From NCBI RefSeq assembly GCF_021173085.1, contig NZ_CP076413.1:3065501-3129500 (forward strand): DNA of 64,000 nt, in the 5' to 3' direction. The stretch comes from Ralstonia wenshanensis (GTDB lineage Bacteria; Pseudomonadota; Gammaproteobacteria; Burkholderiales; Burkholderiaceae). Positions 1 through 7,777 of this stretch are shown piece after piece. Both the position numbers and the translations under genes were made by a program. The notes below the pieces were generated by a model. The model searched no databases. It was not told the origin of the DNA and saw only the letters and a list, made by a program, of their open reading frames with translations. How positions within the stretch are numbered: position 1 is the stretch's first letter; every line of letters begins with the position of its first letter.

Positions 1-662
1 GTGAACATCTCGCGCATGTTGGTACGGGCAATGGCGCGCAGCACCGGCCGCAACACCGTGCGCCCGCCAAAGATCACGGCCGCCACCACGCCAACTGCCT
101 TGGCCGCCGCCACCCAGCTATGACCGCCGGACGCGTCGCTTGCCTCGGTTGCCAGCAGCGGCAGCAACGCGATCATCGGAATGGCGGCAATGTCCTGGAA
201 CAGCAGAATGCCGAAACTGGCCGTGCCCGCCGGCGTGCGCATCAGGTTGCGCTCGGAAAGTGTAGCCAGCGCAATCGCCGTGGACGACAACGCCAGCCCC
301 AGCCCCGCCACCACAGCCGCGCGCCACGGGTGGCCCACCGCCATGACCGCCAGCCCGACGGCCAGCGCACACACCAGAATCTGCAGCCCGCCGTAACCGA
401 AGATGCTCCGCCGCAGCGACCACAGCCGCGCCGGCTCCAGCTCCAGGCCAATCACAAACATCATCAGCACGACGCCGAATTCCGAGAAATCCAGAATCGA
501 CTGCACATTGGTGATGAGCCGCAAGCCCCACGGCCCCACGATCACCCCCGCCAGCAGATAGCCGAGCACCGAGCCCAGCCCCAGCCGACGCGCAAGCGGC
601 ACTGCCGCCACGGCCGCAGCCAGGTAGATGACGAAATTGACGAGCAGATCGTGCGATTGCAT
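1..662 (-). CDS. Kef-type K+/H+ antiporter (N-terminal 220 residues, runs off the window)
   Basis: Inner-membrane monovalent cation:proton antiporter of the CPA2/Kef family. The start codon is the ATG at 660-662; the frame stays open to base 1, so the C-terminal part (rest of the exchanger and any TrkA-N domain) lies outside. The visible part is almost all hydrophobic helices, with the family-typical LGYLLAG near residue 33 and a long run of small and hydrophobic residues to the edge. Kef systems extrude K+ in exchange for H+ during electrophilic stress. The gene just upstream on the same strand (686-1243, 23 bp away) is a KefF/KefG-like flavoprotein, which supports the Kef assignment over a generic Na+/H+ exchanger. 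KefB versus KefC cannot be decided without the C-terminus. Confidence 0.85.
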   Translation of the reverse strand, partial: MQSHDLLVNFVIYLAAAVAAVPLARRLGLGSVLGYLLAGVIVGPWGLRLITNVQSILDFSEFGVVLMMFVIGLELEPARLWSLRRSIFGYGGLQILVCALAVGLAVMAVGHPWRAAVVAGLGLALSSTAIALATLSERNLMRTPAGTASFGILLFQDIAAIPMIALLPLLATEASDASGGHSWVAAAKAVGVVAAVIFGGRTVLRPVLRAIARTNMREMF

Positions 663-685
663 AGGCAGGGAGGAGATCGGAAACG

Positions 686-1243
686 TCAGGCGACGGAGTC
701 GGCGTCAGTCGGGAGCCAGGGTTGCAGCGCGGCGCGCACCTGGGCGATATGGGCGTCGATGACATCGGCAGACACATCGTCGGCATCGTGCAGCACGTGC
801 GGTGGCTGCCATTGCATGCCGCACAACGCAGCCGTCTGTTGAAGCGGCAGCAGGAACATGTCGAACGTGTGGCCATGAACGCCGTCCGGGTTGTAGGAAT
901 GCGCGCGACCGCCGGTCGTGGCCAGCACCATCAGATGCTTGCCGCGCAGCGCCGTGCCGCCCGGCCCGTAGGCCCAGCCCATCTCCAGAACCACGTCGAT
1001 CCATTCCTTGAGCAGCGACGGCGTGGCGTACCACTGCACCGGAAACTGGAAGACGATCAACTCCGCCGCCTCCACCGCTTCCTGCTCAACACGCACATCG
1101 ATGTCGAAATCCGGGTACTGCCGGTACAGGTCGTGCATGGCCACGCCGGGCAGGCTGGCCAGGGCACGCGCGAGCGGCTTGTTGGCGCGCGAACGGCGCG
1201 GCGCAGGATGCGCGTAGATCACAAGAAGGCGCGAGGGCGTCAT
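686..1243 (-). CDS. KefF/KefG-like NAD(P)H:quinone oxidoreductase, ancillary subunit of the Kef system
   Basis: Flavodoxin-fold NAD(P)H dehydrogenase (quinone), 185 residues, the usual length for KefF/KefG/MdaB-type proteins. Family signatures: YAHPAP at residues 10-15 (FMN phosphate side), FQFPVQWYATP at 65-75, and the TTGGRAHSYNPDG loop around 109-121. In enterobacteria such proteins bind the cytoplasmic face of KefC/KefB, activate it and reduce quinones. Here it is the first gene of a minus-strand pair with the antiporter 23 bp downstream, so the same role is likely. Upstream to 1529 no other gene is visible. Confidence 0.85.
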   Translation of the reverse strand: MTPSRLLVIYAHPAPRRSRANKPLARALASLPGVAMHDLYRQYPDFDIDVRVEQEAVEAAELIVFQFPVQWYATPSLLKEWIDVVLEMGWAYGPGGTALRGKHLMVLATTGGRAHSYNPDGVHGHTFDMFLLPLQQTAALCGMQWQPPHVLHDADDVSADVIDAHIAQVRAALQPWLPTDADSVA

Positions 1244-1643
1244 GGAAAATCAGGAGGCTGGGGCGTCTTGATGGCGCATCTTCGCACGGCTATTGTTGAG
1301 CGGCGTTACGAACGGCGGCGGCAGGTAACCGGGCGATGTAACTTTCAGAGCACCCGGAAAGCGCGCCTTCGCTCGCTTTTGCGCGATGCAACATTTACGT
1401 TGTTGCCACGCCACACCTCTGGAACCTACCGTCGGATGCGTTAAATCAATGATTTACCGGGAAATCCTCTGGAAAGTCTGACACCAGACTTACGGGGAAA
1501 CCCTGATTGCACTACAATAGCATGGTGCATTGCACAACACTCAGTTGCACCCGATTGAGTGCCCCGGAGGTGCCATCCGCGCCTCCGACTCATCACTTCG
1601 CAGCCTTCCACTGAAAGGCGCGATCAGAACAGGAAACCGTGTC
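1244..1643. other. Intergenic stretch between the Kef pair and the GNAT gene
   Basis: About 400 bases without a supported gene. They hold the divergent promoters of the Kef pair and the acetyltransferase. Visible structure: a perfect 7-bp inverted repeat at 1474-1491, flanked by two similar copies of a TTAC(C/G)GGGAAA(T/C)CCT-like element at about 1454 and 1490. An in-frame ATG at 1530 extends the acetyltransferase frame by 38 residues, but the extension looks non-conserved in character (low-complexity, Ser/Arg-rich). Confidence 0.5.
1474..1491. promoter_or_regulatory. 7-bp inverted repeat upstream of the GNAT gene
   Basis: AAGTCTG (1474-1480), ACAC, CAGACTT (1485-1491) form a perfect dyad in the divergent region between kefF-like and GNAT genes. 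It could be an operator or an RNA hairpin in the leader. No T-tract follows, so it is not a typical terminator. Confidence 0.4.
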
Positions 1644-2339
1644 GTGAACCCGCTCGAGCTGAGCAAGGCCATCGGCGTCGTCACCCAGGACGACATCGAC
1701 AAAACGGAAGCAGCGCAAGGCGCGCCGCGTTCCACCGTGCTGGTGCGCGAGCTTGCTGCGCACCACCGGTCGCGCCTGCTCAAACACCTGCTCGCCCTGG
1801 GCGAGGAAGACCGCCTGCTGCGATTCGGCCAGGTGGTGCGGGATCACGTGATCGAGGCGTACGTCGACAGCATCGATTTCGACCACGACAAGGTCTTTGG
1901 CGTCTACGACGAGCGTCTGGAGCTGACGGGCGTGGGCCACCTCGCCTACCTGCGCGACAACCCGCAAGGGCGCGTGGCGGAGTTCGGCGTGTCGGTGTCG
2001 GAATCGGCGCGCGGCAAGGGCGTGGGCAGCGCGCTGTTCCAACGTGCCGCCATGCATGGCCAGAACACCAAGGTGCGTACGCTGTACATGCACTGCCTGT
2101 CGCGCAATGCAGCCATGATGCACATCGCCAAGAAGGCGGGTATGCGCGTGCAGTACGCCTATGGCGAAGCCGATGCCTATCTCGAATTGCCGCCTGCCGA
2201 CACGATGAGCCTGCTGACGGAAGCCATCGACGAACAAGTGGCCGACCTGGACTACATGCTCAAGCGCAACCTGCGCGATGTGCGCCGGTTTGGACAGCGC
2301 TTCTGGCGCTCGCTGGTGCCGCAAAAGCGCACGGTGTAA
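1644..2339 (+). CDS. GNAT family N-acetyltransferase
   Basis: Acetyl-CoA-dependent N-acetyltransferase of unknown substrate, 231 residues from the GTG at 1644. The acetyl-CoA pyrophosphate loop (motif A, Q/RxxGxG/A) is seen as ARGKGVGSALF near residues 122-132, followed by the NAAMMHIAKKAGM alpha-helix typical of motif B. The N-terminal 70 residues (helical, with a KHLLALGEEDRLLRFG stretch) and a long C-terminal helix lie outside the core. I prefer GTG 1644 over the in-frame ATG 1530 because the extension has no recognisable character and no Shine-Dalgarno sequence. The gene stands alone and ends at a strong terminator. The substrate cannot be read from the sequence. Confidence 0.8.
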   Translation: MNPLELSKAIGVVTQDDIDKTEAAQGAPRSTVLVRELAAHHRSRLLKHLLALGEEDRLLRFGQVVRDHVIEAYVDSIDFDHDKVFGVYDERLELTGVGHLAYLRDNPQGRVAEFGVSVSESARGKGVGSALFQRAAMHGQNTKVRTLYMHCLSRNAAMMHIAKKAGMRVQYAYGEADAYLELPPADTMSLLTEAIDEQVADLDYMLKRNLRDVRRFGQRFWRSLVPQKRTV

Positions 2340-2355
2340 CTGCTTCGCCCAACAA

Positions 2356-2384
2356 GAAACGCCCGGTTCCCCCCGGGCGTTTTT
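2356..2384 (+). terminator. Rho-independent terminator of the GNAT gene
   Basis: Stem AAACGCCCGG / CCGGGCGTTT around a TTCCCC loop, ending in a T-run, 17 bases after the GNAT stop codon. An A-run on the left flank makes it potentially bidirectional. Confidence 0.85.
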
Positions 2385-2537
2385 GCTTTGCGCGGCGCAT
2401 TTGGATTGCTCGCAATTTAATGCAAGTCATTTCAATAAAATAATATCTGCAAAAAGCGTCATCGATATTCCCAGCCTTATTTTGTGATGCCACTCCGACG
2501 TGCCATTACGCATATTGAGTAATTTGATTTAAATCAC

Positions 2538-2564
2538 TCAAGCTCCTGCCATACCGCTCGATAG
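2538..2564 (+). promoter_or_regulatory. Sigma-28 (FliA)-like promoter of the MCP gene
   Basis: TCAAGCTC (2538-2545), an 11-base spacer, then CTCGATAG (2557-2564). This resembles the flagellar consensus TAAAGTTT-N11-GCCGATAA in the CAAG core, the exact spacer length and the CGATA block. It overlaps an in-frame GTG at 2564, which argues that translation of the MCP begins further downstream (2582 or 2597). Confidence 0.45.
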
Positions 2565-2596
2565 TGCATTCGTTATCGATTATGACGGGGACAAAG

Positions 2597-4234
2597 ATGC
2601 GCTTCTCGAAAATGAAGGTGGCCACCCAACTGGCGTGGGGTTTTGGCTTGACGATGGGGCTGCTCGTGCTGCTCATGGCATTCAGCCTGCAGCGCATGTC
2701 AGATTTTCGACGGCTGCTGGAGGACACTACGGAAATCAACGCCGTGGAAGCCAAGCTCGCCGCAAAAATGTATTCGAGCGTTACTGAACGGGCATTGGCT
2801 TACCGGAATATCGTGCTGCTGGAGCAGCATGACGAAATCCAGATCGAACTGAGCCGCGTTGATAAACAGGAGGCCCTGTACAGCGAAGCCGACCGCAAGC
2901 TTGGCCGCATGTTCGACACGTTGCCGGACACTACCGCCGAAGAAAAAACGCTGCTTGCGCAAATCCGGCAGCAGGCTGAATTGGCCGCGCCGTTCGCAGC
3001 GCGCGTCAAGGCGCTGATTGCCGCCGGCCACAAGGAGGACGCGTACAAGGTGTTGCGCTTCGAATTCCGCCCCGTGCAGCGCACCTGGTGGGATCTGCTC
3101 GGCAAGCTGCAGGCGTTTGAAGAAAAGCTCAACGACGAAAACACCGCCAAGGCCAAGTCGAGCTACATCGACAGCCGCAACTGGCTACTGGCACTGAGCG
3201 TGCTGGCACTGCTCGTGAGTCTCGCGGCCAGCGTCCTCATCACGCGCGGGCTGCTGCGCAAGCTCGGCGGCGAGCCCGGCACGGTGGCCGACATTGCCAG
3301 CCAGATCGCCGGCGGCAACCTGGCCGTGGCCATACCGACGCGCGACGACAATCAGACGAGCCTCATGCACGCCATGAAGCGCATGCGCGACAGCCTCGCG
3401 ACGATTGCCGAACAGGTACACACCAGCACCGACACGCTGGCCACGGCATCTGAGCAGATCGCCACCGGCAACTTCGACCTGTCGACCCGCACGCAGGAAC
3501 AGGCCTCGGCGTTGGAGGAATGCGCCGCGTCGATGGAAGAGCTCAACGCCACCGTCAAGCAGAACGCCGATCATGCGCGTCACGCCAACCAGCTCGCCGC
3601 CACGGCTGCCGAGGTCGCTACGCGAGGCGGTACGGTGGTAGCGCGCGTGGTGGACACGATGGGCGCGATCAGCGAATCGGCACGCAAGGTAAGCGAGATC
3701 ATCGGCGTGATCGACAGCATTGCTTTCCAGACCAACATCCTGGCACTCAACGCAGCCGTGGAAGCGGCCCGTGCCGGCGAGCAGGGACGCGGCTTTGCGG
3801 TGGTCGCCAGCGAGGTGCGCGGGCTGGCGCAACGCTCTGCTGCGGCAGCCAAAGAGATCAAGTTGCTGATCAACGACTCTGCCAACCATGTCGACGCCGG
3901 CAGCACGCTGGTGGAACAAGCCGGCACCACGATGCAGGATGTCGTGACCAGCATCCACCGCGTAACTGCCATCGTGACCGAAATCATGGGCGCGACCGAC
4001 GAGCAGGCCAGCGGCATCGACCAGATCCACCGCGCCATCACGCAAATGGACGAAGTCACGCAGCAGAACGCCGCGCTGGTTGAAGAAGCGGCCGCAGCAG
4101 CGGAATCGATGCGCGAGCAGTCGAGCCGACTGGTGGGCGTGGTGAGCGTATTCAAGCTGGCAAACCAGGCGAAAGCGGCAGCCCCCGCAGCAGCGCGCAT
4201 CGGCTATCACCAACCCGCCCTGTTGCCGGCCTGA
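2597..4234 (+). CDS. Methyl-accepting chemotaxis protein with four-helix-bundle-type sensor domain
   Basis: Transmembrane chemoreceptor, 545 residues from ATG 2597, which has a GGGG-type ribosome binding site; ATG 2582 and GTG 2564 are in-frame alternatives. Order: first membrane helix about residues 9-28; helical periplasmic domain (4HB_MCP type, about 30-190) with many Glu/Arg/Lys heptads; second membrane helix about 195-216; HAMP about 217-270; cytoplasmic signalling domain with the highly conserved hairpin tip ([20 protein letters not shown]) near 374-393 that contacts CheA/CheW. No CheR pentapeptide is seen at the C-terminus. The ligand is unknown. cysC starts 16 bases downstream behind its own GGAGG, so MCP, APS kinase and sulfotransferase are probably co-transcribed. 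Confidence 0.92.
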   Translation: MRFSKMKVATQLAWGFGLTMGLLVLLMAFSLQRMSDFRRLLEDTTEINAVEAKLAAKMYSSVTERALAYRNIVLLEQHDEIQIELSRVDKQEALYSEADRKLGRMFDTLPDTTAEEKTLLAQIRQQAELAAPFAARVKALIAAGHKEDAYKVLRFEFRPVQRTWWDLLGKLQAFEEKLNDENTAKAKSSYIDSRNWLLALSVLALLVSLAASVLITRGLLRKLGGEPGTVADIASQIAGGNLAVAIPTRDDNQTSLMHAMKRMRDSLATIAEQVHTSTDTLATASEQIATGNFDLSTRTQEQASALEECAASMEELNATVKQNADHARHANQLAATAAEVATRGGTVVARVVDTMGAISESARKVSEIIGVIDSIAFQTNILALNAAVEAARAGEQGRGFAVVASEVRGLAQRSAAAAKEIKLLINDSANHVDAGSTLVEQAGTTMQDVVTSIHRVTAIVTEIMGATDEQASGIDQIHRAITQMDEVTQQNAALVEEAAAAAESMREQSSRLVGVVSVFKLANQAKAAAPAAARIGYHQPALLPA

Positions 4235-4250
4235 CGCGGAGGACGCCGAG

Positions 4251-4898
4251 ATGAAGCCTGCGCTCTCTTCCTGCGCCAGCCCCGGCGCACGGAATGTCTA
4301 CTGGCATACCGGCGCTGTGGCTGACGAAGCCCGCGCGCATCAGTTCGGTCATGCGCCGCTCACGCTGTGGCTCACGGGCCTGAGCGGCGCGGGCAAGTCC
4401 ACCCTCGCCTATGCGCTGGAAAAGCGCTTGTACGAGACGTGCCAGCGCTGCGCCGTGCTCGACGGCGACAACCTGCGCCACCACCTGAACCATGATCTCG
4501 GCTTTACTGAAGCCGACCGCACCGAGAACCTGCGCCGCGCCGCCGAGGTGGCGCGCCTCATGAACGACGTCGGCCTGATCGTCGTGACGGCGTTCATCTC
4601 GCCGCTGCGCTCCGATCGCGAGATGGCGCGCGAGATCATCGGCGCAGACCGGTTTGTGGAAGTGCACGTCTGCACCACGCTCGATGTGTGCGAGGCGCGC
4701 GACCCAAAGGGGCTATACGCCCGGGCGCGAGGCGGGCAGATCCCGCAATTCACCGGCGTTTCGTCGCCGTACGAGGCACCGGAGGCGCCGTCGCTGCGGC
4801 TCGATACCGGCGCCATGCCACTGCTGGCAGCCACGGCCGCGCTGCACGCTCACTTGTCCGCCTGGCTGGACAATCGCCAACCGGAGACCGTTCGATGA
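4251..4898 (+). CDS. cysC: Adenylyl-sulfate (APS) kinase
   Basis: Phosphorylates adenosine 5'-phosphosulfate to PAPS using ATP. Length 215 residues, normal for CysC. P-loop GLSGAGKS at 43-50, substrate motif DGDN at 71-74 followed by HHLNHDLGF, the FISPLRSDRE segment at 115-124 and DPKGLY at 151-156 are all intact. No ATP sulfurylase (cysD/N or sat) is adjacent. Instead the stop codon overlaps the start of a sulfotransferase gene (ATGA, 4895-4898), so PAPS made here is probably for sulfonation of an acceptor and not only for assimilation to sulfite. Start supported by GCGGAGGACGCCGAG just upstream. Confidence 0.95.
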   Translation: MKPALSSCASPGARNVYWHTGAVADEARAHQFGHAPLTLWLTGLSGAGKSTLAYALEKRLYETCQRCAVLDGDNLRHHLNHDLGFTEADRTENLRRAAEVARLMNDVGLIVVTAFISPLRSDREMAREIIGADRFVEVHVCTTLDVCEARDPKGLYARARGGQIPQFTGVSSPYEAPEAPSLRLDTGAMPLLAATAALHAHLSAWLDNRQPETVR

Positions 4899-6001
4899 CC
4901 GCCCTGCCACGCCCCGTCCTGATGATTCCGCTGCGCCGCTGCGGCAGCCATGCGCTCCGCCTGCGGCTGAACTTCAACCCCGCGTTCTACGCGCCGTATC
5001 CGCTGCACATCGTCGACTTCATGCCGCTGGTGCCGCTGTACGGCGACCTGCAGGACGATCGCGCCTACTTCCGCCTCGTGACCGACGTGATCGGCCTGCA
5101 GGCAGCGAGCATGGTGAAGTGGCCCGGCATGGTGTTTGATCCGGTGGAGGTGTTCGAAGCCTTGCGCAACCAACCGCGCAGCGTGCACCGCGTGGTGTGG
5201 GAACTGCTGCTGCGTGCGGGCGCGCAGCACGGTGCCCGCGTCGTCATGGACAAATCACTCGACAGCGTGCACTACGCCGCCGAGCTGATGACGCTCTTCC
5301 CAGACATGCGCTTCCTGAATGTCGTGCGCGACCCGCGCGCCCAAGTCGCGTCAATGAACCGCGCGATCATCCACGACTTCGACACGCTGCTGAACACGCA
5401 GACCTGGGTGGCCGCGCACCGCGCCGCCAACGCGCTCATCGCCCAGTACCCGGAGCGAACCTGCACCATCCGGTATGAAGATTTCCTGGTCGATCAGGAA
5501 AGCACGTTGCGCCGCGTTTGTGCTTTCCTGGAGATCGATTTCCTGCCGCAGATGCTCGATGTCTCGCGCTCGGCCGAAGCGCGGCAGATTTCGCGGTTGT
5601 CAGCGTTGTGGACGTCCAACTGCTTCGCGCCCATCACGGCCAATATCGACAAATTCCACCAGCAGTTGTCGATGGATGAAATCACGCTCATCGAAACCCT
5701 GGCGCGCGACGACATGGCCCGCTACGGCTATGCCCCGCTGACCGCCGCCAACGCCCGCATCGAAACACACACACAGGAAGCGGCGCGCATGCGCTCGGAA
5801 TCCGGCCGTCAGGCGGCATGGCACGCACTGGAAACGGACAACTACCGCGATTTTGTCTTGCGCCGCCACCGCGCTGATTTTCTGGGCAGCGTGCGCGAGC
5901 GGCTCATGCTCCAAGCGATGACGGCGACGGCCGTCAAACCCACGGCACCGCACCGGCTCGAGGCGCTGGCCGACCCGGCTGCGTTTGAAGTCACGGACTA
6001 G
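4895..6001 (+). CDS. PAPS-dependent sulfotransferase family protein
   Basis: Probable cytosolic sulfotransferase (Sulfotransfer_3-like), 368 residues, transferring sulfate from PAPS to an unidentified acceptor. The 5'-phosphosulfate loop appears as RRCGSHALRL (residues 14-23) where related enzymes have RSGST; the 3'-phosphate site appears as FLNVVRDPRAQVASM around 140-154, with the family-typical RDPR. The C-terminal third carries a FhqqLSMDEI-type segment common in this family. The start codon overlaps the cysC stop (ATGA), so translation is coupled to the PAPS-making enzyme. The acceptor could be a lipid, glycan, small metabolite or peptide; no candidate peptide gene is adjacent. Confidence 0.85.
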   Translation: MTALPRPVLMIPLRRCGSHALRLRLNFNPAFYAPYPLHIVDFMPLVPLYGDLQDDRAYFRLVTDVIGLQAASMVKWPGMVFDPVEVFEALRNQPRSVHRVVWELLLRAGAQHGARVVMDKSLDSVHYAAELMTLFPDMRFLNVVRDPRAQVASMNRAIIHDFDTLLNTQTWVAAHRAANALIAQYPERTCTIRYEDFLVDQESTLRRVCAFLEIDFLPQMLDVSRSAEARQISRLSALWTSNCFAPITANIDKFHQQLSMDEITLIETLARDDMARYGYAPLTAANARIETHTQEAARMRSESGRQAAWHALETDNYRDFVLRRHRADFLGSVRERLMLQAMTATAVKPTAPHRLEALADPAAFEVTD

Positions 6002-6099
6002 CCGACGCCACCGCTTGGGTGCACATGCATTGCCGTGGACAGCCGCCAGCAAGGTACATAAACAGCCGTTAACACGCGGCCGGCGGGCGCTGGCTACCA

Positions 6100-6134
6100 T
6101 GCCCCTCCATAGGTCAAGCAACCGCGGAGGGGCA
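6100..6134 (+). promoter_or_regulatory. RNA hairpin that buries the Shine-Dalgarno sequence of the LysM gene
   Basis: TGCCCCTCC (6100-6108) and GGAGGGGCA (6126-6134) are perfectly complementary over 9 bp with a 17-base loop. The right arm is the ribosome binding site of the gene starting at 6136 (6136 is the first base of its ATG). In RNA the Shine-Dalgarno sequence would be fully paired, suggesting low basal translation or regulated opening. Confidence 0.6.
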
Positions 6135-6135
6135 C

Positions 6136-6879
6136 ATGGTCACCAAGGCCCAGGCCAAACCGAAAACCGATTTCGAGCGCTGGCAGGATTACATCAACAC
6201 CTCTACCCAGCACCCCGACCGCTGGAACGGCTACGACTGCGATATCCAGTCTGCGGTGGGGGAATACAACCGCTACCTGATGGGCAACGCCGGCTATCTG
6301 CCGCTGGACTGGCAGATCGTCAAGGCGATGGTGTGGGTCGAAACTGGGGCAGATTCGGAAGCGTGGCAGACCAAGCCGATGCAGATCGGCAACCTGGGCG
6401 ACCCCGGTCTGAATACCCTGCTGCGCGGCGAAGAAGGCAGCGACCTGATCGTGCCGCCGGCCATCCGCACCCGGTTGAACGCGGGCCTGGCCCGAACGGT
6501 ACCCGCGTGGAACATTCGCGCCGGGATCGGCTACCTCCTCACGCGCATGGCGAAGTTCGACGTCCGGAGCGTGCGCGATACCGACGACAAGGTCTATGAG
6601 GTCACCGTCAAGGCGGGCGACAGCCTCGACAAGATCGCCCGCGCACAAGGCTCAACCCTGGCGGAAATGCGCACGCTCAACCCGAACGCCGCAACACTCA
6701 AACCCGGACAGGTGGTCAAATACCGCAAGGCCGCCATGCGCAAGATGATTACCGGCTGGCGGCCCGTGACGACGCAGAACATTGCCGTGCTGTACAACCA
6801 CGGCGACGCAGCGTACATCCGGAAACTCGATTACGTGCTCACGCTTATCCCGAAGATCGGAACCGCCGCATGCAAGTAG
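6136..6879 (+). CDS. LysM-domain, transglycosylase-like peptidoglycan-active protein without signal peptide
   Basis: A 247-residue protein. The N-terminal half resembles a lysozyme-like/SLT fold: a helix with VWVETGA (Glu69) followed by PMQIGN (81-86), the arrangement of the catalytic Glu and the (L)MQ element of lytic transglycosylases. Residues about 154-196 form a LysM peptidoglycan-binding module (YEVTVKAGDSLDKIAR ... NPNAATLKPGQ). No signal peptide or membrane helix is visible, yet both domains act on the cell wall, so export would need another route. The stop overlaps the start of a signal-peptide-bearing small gene, and the Shine-Dalgarno sequence is held in a hairpin. This fits a type VI-type antibacterial effector followed by a periplasmic immunity protein, but no VgrG, Hcp or PAAR gene is in the window. 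Activity is inferred only. Confidence 0.7.
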   Translation: MVTKAQAKPKTDFERWQDYINTSTQHPDRWNGYDCDIQSAVGEYNRYLMGNAGYLPLDWQIVKAMVWVETGADSEAWQTKPMQIGNLGDPGLNTLLRGEEGSDLIVPPAIRTRLNAGLARTVPAWNIRAGIGYLLTRMAKFDVRSVRDTDDKVYEVTVKAGDSLDKIARAQGSTLAEMRTLNPNAATLKPGQVVKYRKAAMRKMITGWRPVTTQNIAVLYNHGDAAYIRKLDYVLTLIPKIGTAACK

Positions 6880-7283
6880 GTCGCCTCCTTATCGTCGCGT
6901 TGCTGCTGGCCGCGCAATCGGCCACGGCTGCAGATACCCTGACCGGAACCTTCCGCGGTGATGGCCGCGCCTGCTACGGCGCGCTGTTCGTCCGCCCGAA
7001 GACCATCGAGTGGAACGCCAGCTTCTTCAAGTGCGGCCCCACGCGCTACAAGGTGATCGAGCAGGACCTGTCGGGCGAGCATCCGCATGCGGCGTTCAAG
7101 ATTGAAGACCACCGCAAACGCTGCGGCCTGGCCGTGATCGAAGTCTCGCGGTACAGCGAGTTCTCCTGGAGCGTAAAGGGCTACCAGACCGTGGAGGCCT
7201 ATCAGAAGCGCGAGGAACCCGGCTGGAAGGATTCCGCCGACCCCGCACGCCAGGTCGCCCTGTGCGGCATGCGCAAGGAATAG
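6870..7283 (+). CDS. Small periplasmic four-cysteine protein, possible immunity partner of the LysM protein
   Basis: A 137-residue protein of no family I recognise. A clear Sec signal peptide (MQVGRLLIVALLLAAQSATA, cut near residue 20) predicts a mature periplasmic protein of about 117 residues. Four cysteines in the mature part (35, 55, 85, 132) would allow two disulfides. The gene begins 10 bases inside the upstream gene, so the two are translationally coupled. A small exported protein coupled to a leaderless cell-wall hydrolase is the layout of effector/immunity pairs; a periplasmic cofactor is the other possibility. Confidence 0.65.
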   Translation: MQVGRLLIVALLLAAQSATAADTLTGTFRGDGRACYGALFVRPKTIEWNASFFKCGPTRYKVIEQDLSGEHPHAAFKIEDHRKRCGLAVIEVSRYSEFSWSVKGYQTVEAYQKREEPGWKDSADPARQVALCGMRKE

Positions 7284-7304
7284 CGCAGCCAACGCGCCGC
7301 CGCC

Positions 7305-7742
7305 ATGCAGCCGCTCCAACGCTTCGCCCTGGAGAAACACAGCGGCCCGTATGAGCAGTGGCCCATGCGCACACGCGTGATCGTCGACGGCGTGCCGCAC
7401 CCCGCGCTCACCATCCCCGGCTACGAGCTGCTCCGGCAATACCAGACCGACCTCGGCTTCGTCCTCATCACCAGCTACGACTGCCCGTTTGAAGAGGCCG
7501 TCTCCATCACGCTCATCGCGCCCGACCTTTCACGGGCGATCAGCACCGGCACCATCGGCGCGGCGTACTACACGTTCTGGCTGGATGACGTCGAGTGGAT
7601 CGACGCAAGCCACTTTCGCCTCACCTGCGAAGACGCCGTGGGTGATTGGCTGGTCACGCTGCGCGCCCGCCATATCCCGGTGTTATCGCCGGCCGTCTTC
7701 ATCAAGCGCCGTGTGGCGCCGCCGGTCGAGCCTGCGGTGTAG
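7305..7742 (+). CDS. Conserved-looking hypothetical protein, 145 residues
   Basis: Not recognised. A soluble, beta-rich-looking protein with no signal peptide and no membrane helix; it has several aromatic and acidic patches (WLDDVEWIDASHFRL near 90-105) and two Cys. It starts 21 bases after the preceding gene in the same direction, so it probably belongs to the same transcript as the LysM protein and its partner. It may be a third member of that unit or an unrelated passenger. Codon use looks like that of the neighbours. Confidence 0.55.
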   Translation: MQPLQRFALEKHSGPYEQWPMRTRVIVDGVPHPALTIPGYELLRQYQTDLGFVLITSYDCPFEEAVSITLIAPDLSRAISTGTIGAAYYTFWLDDVEWIDASHFRLTCEDAVGDWLVTLRARHIPVLSPAVFIKRRVAPPVEPAV

Positions 7743-7777
7743 AGTGAAAGGCCGCCCTTTCATCGATACCTGCCGCC

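Noticed and set aside
1530-1643. Upstream ATG extending the GNAT protein by 38 residues
   Set aside because: No ribosome binding site and no domain character; GTG 1644 fits the family length better, though the longer form is not excluded.
6002-6135. Search for a RaxX-like small sulfated peptide gene next to the sulfotransferase
   Set aside because: No short frame with an acidic-flanked tyrosine and a ribosome binding site was found.
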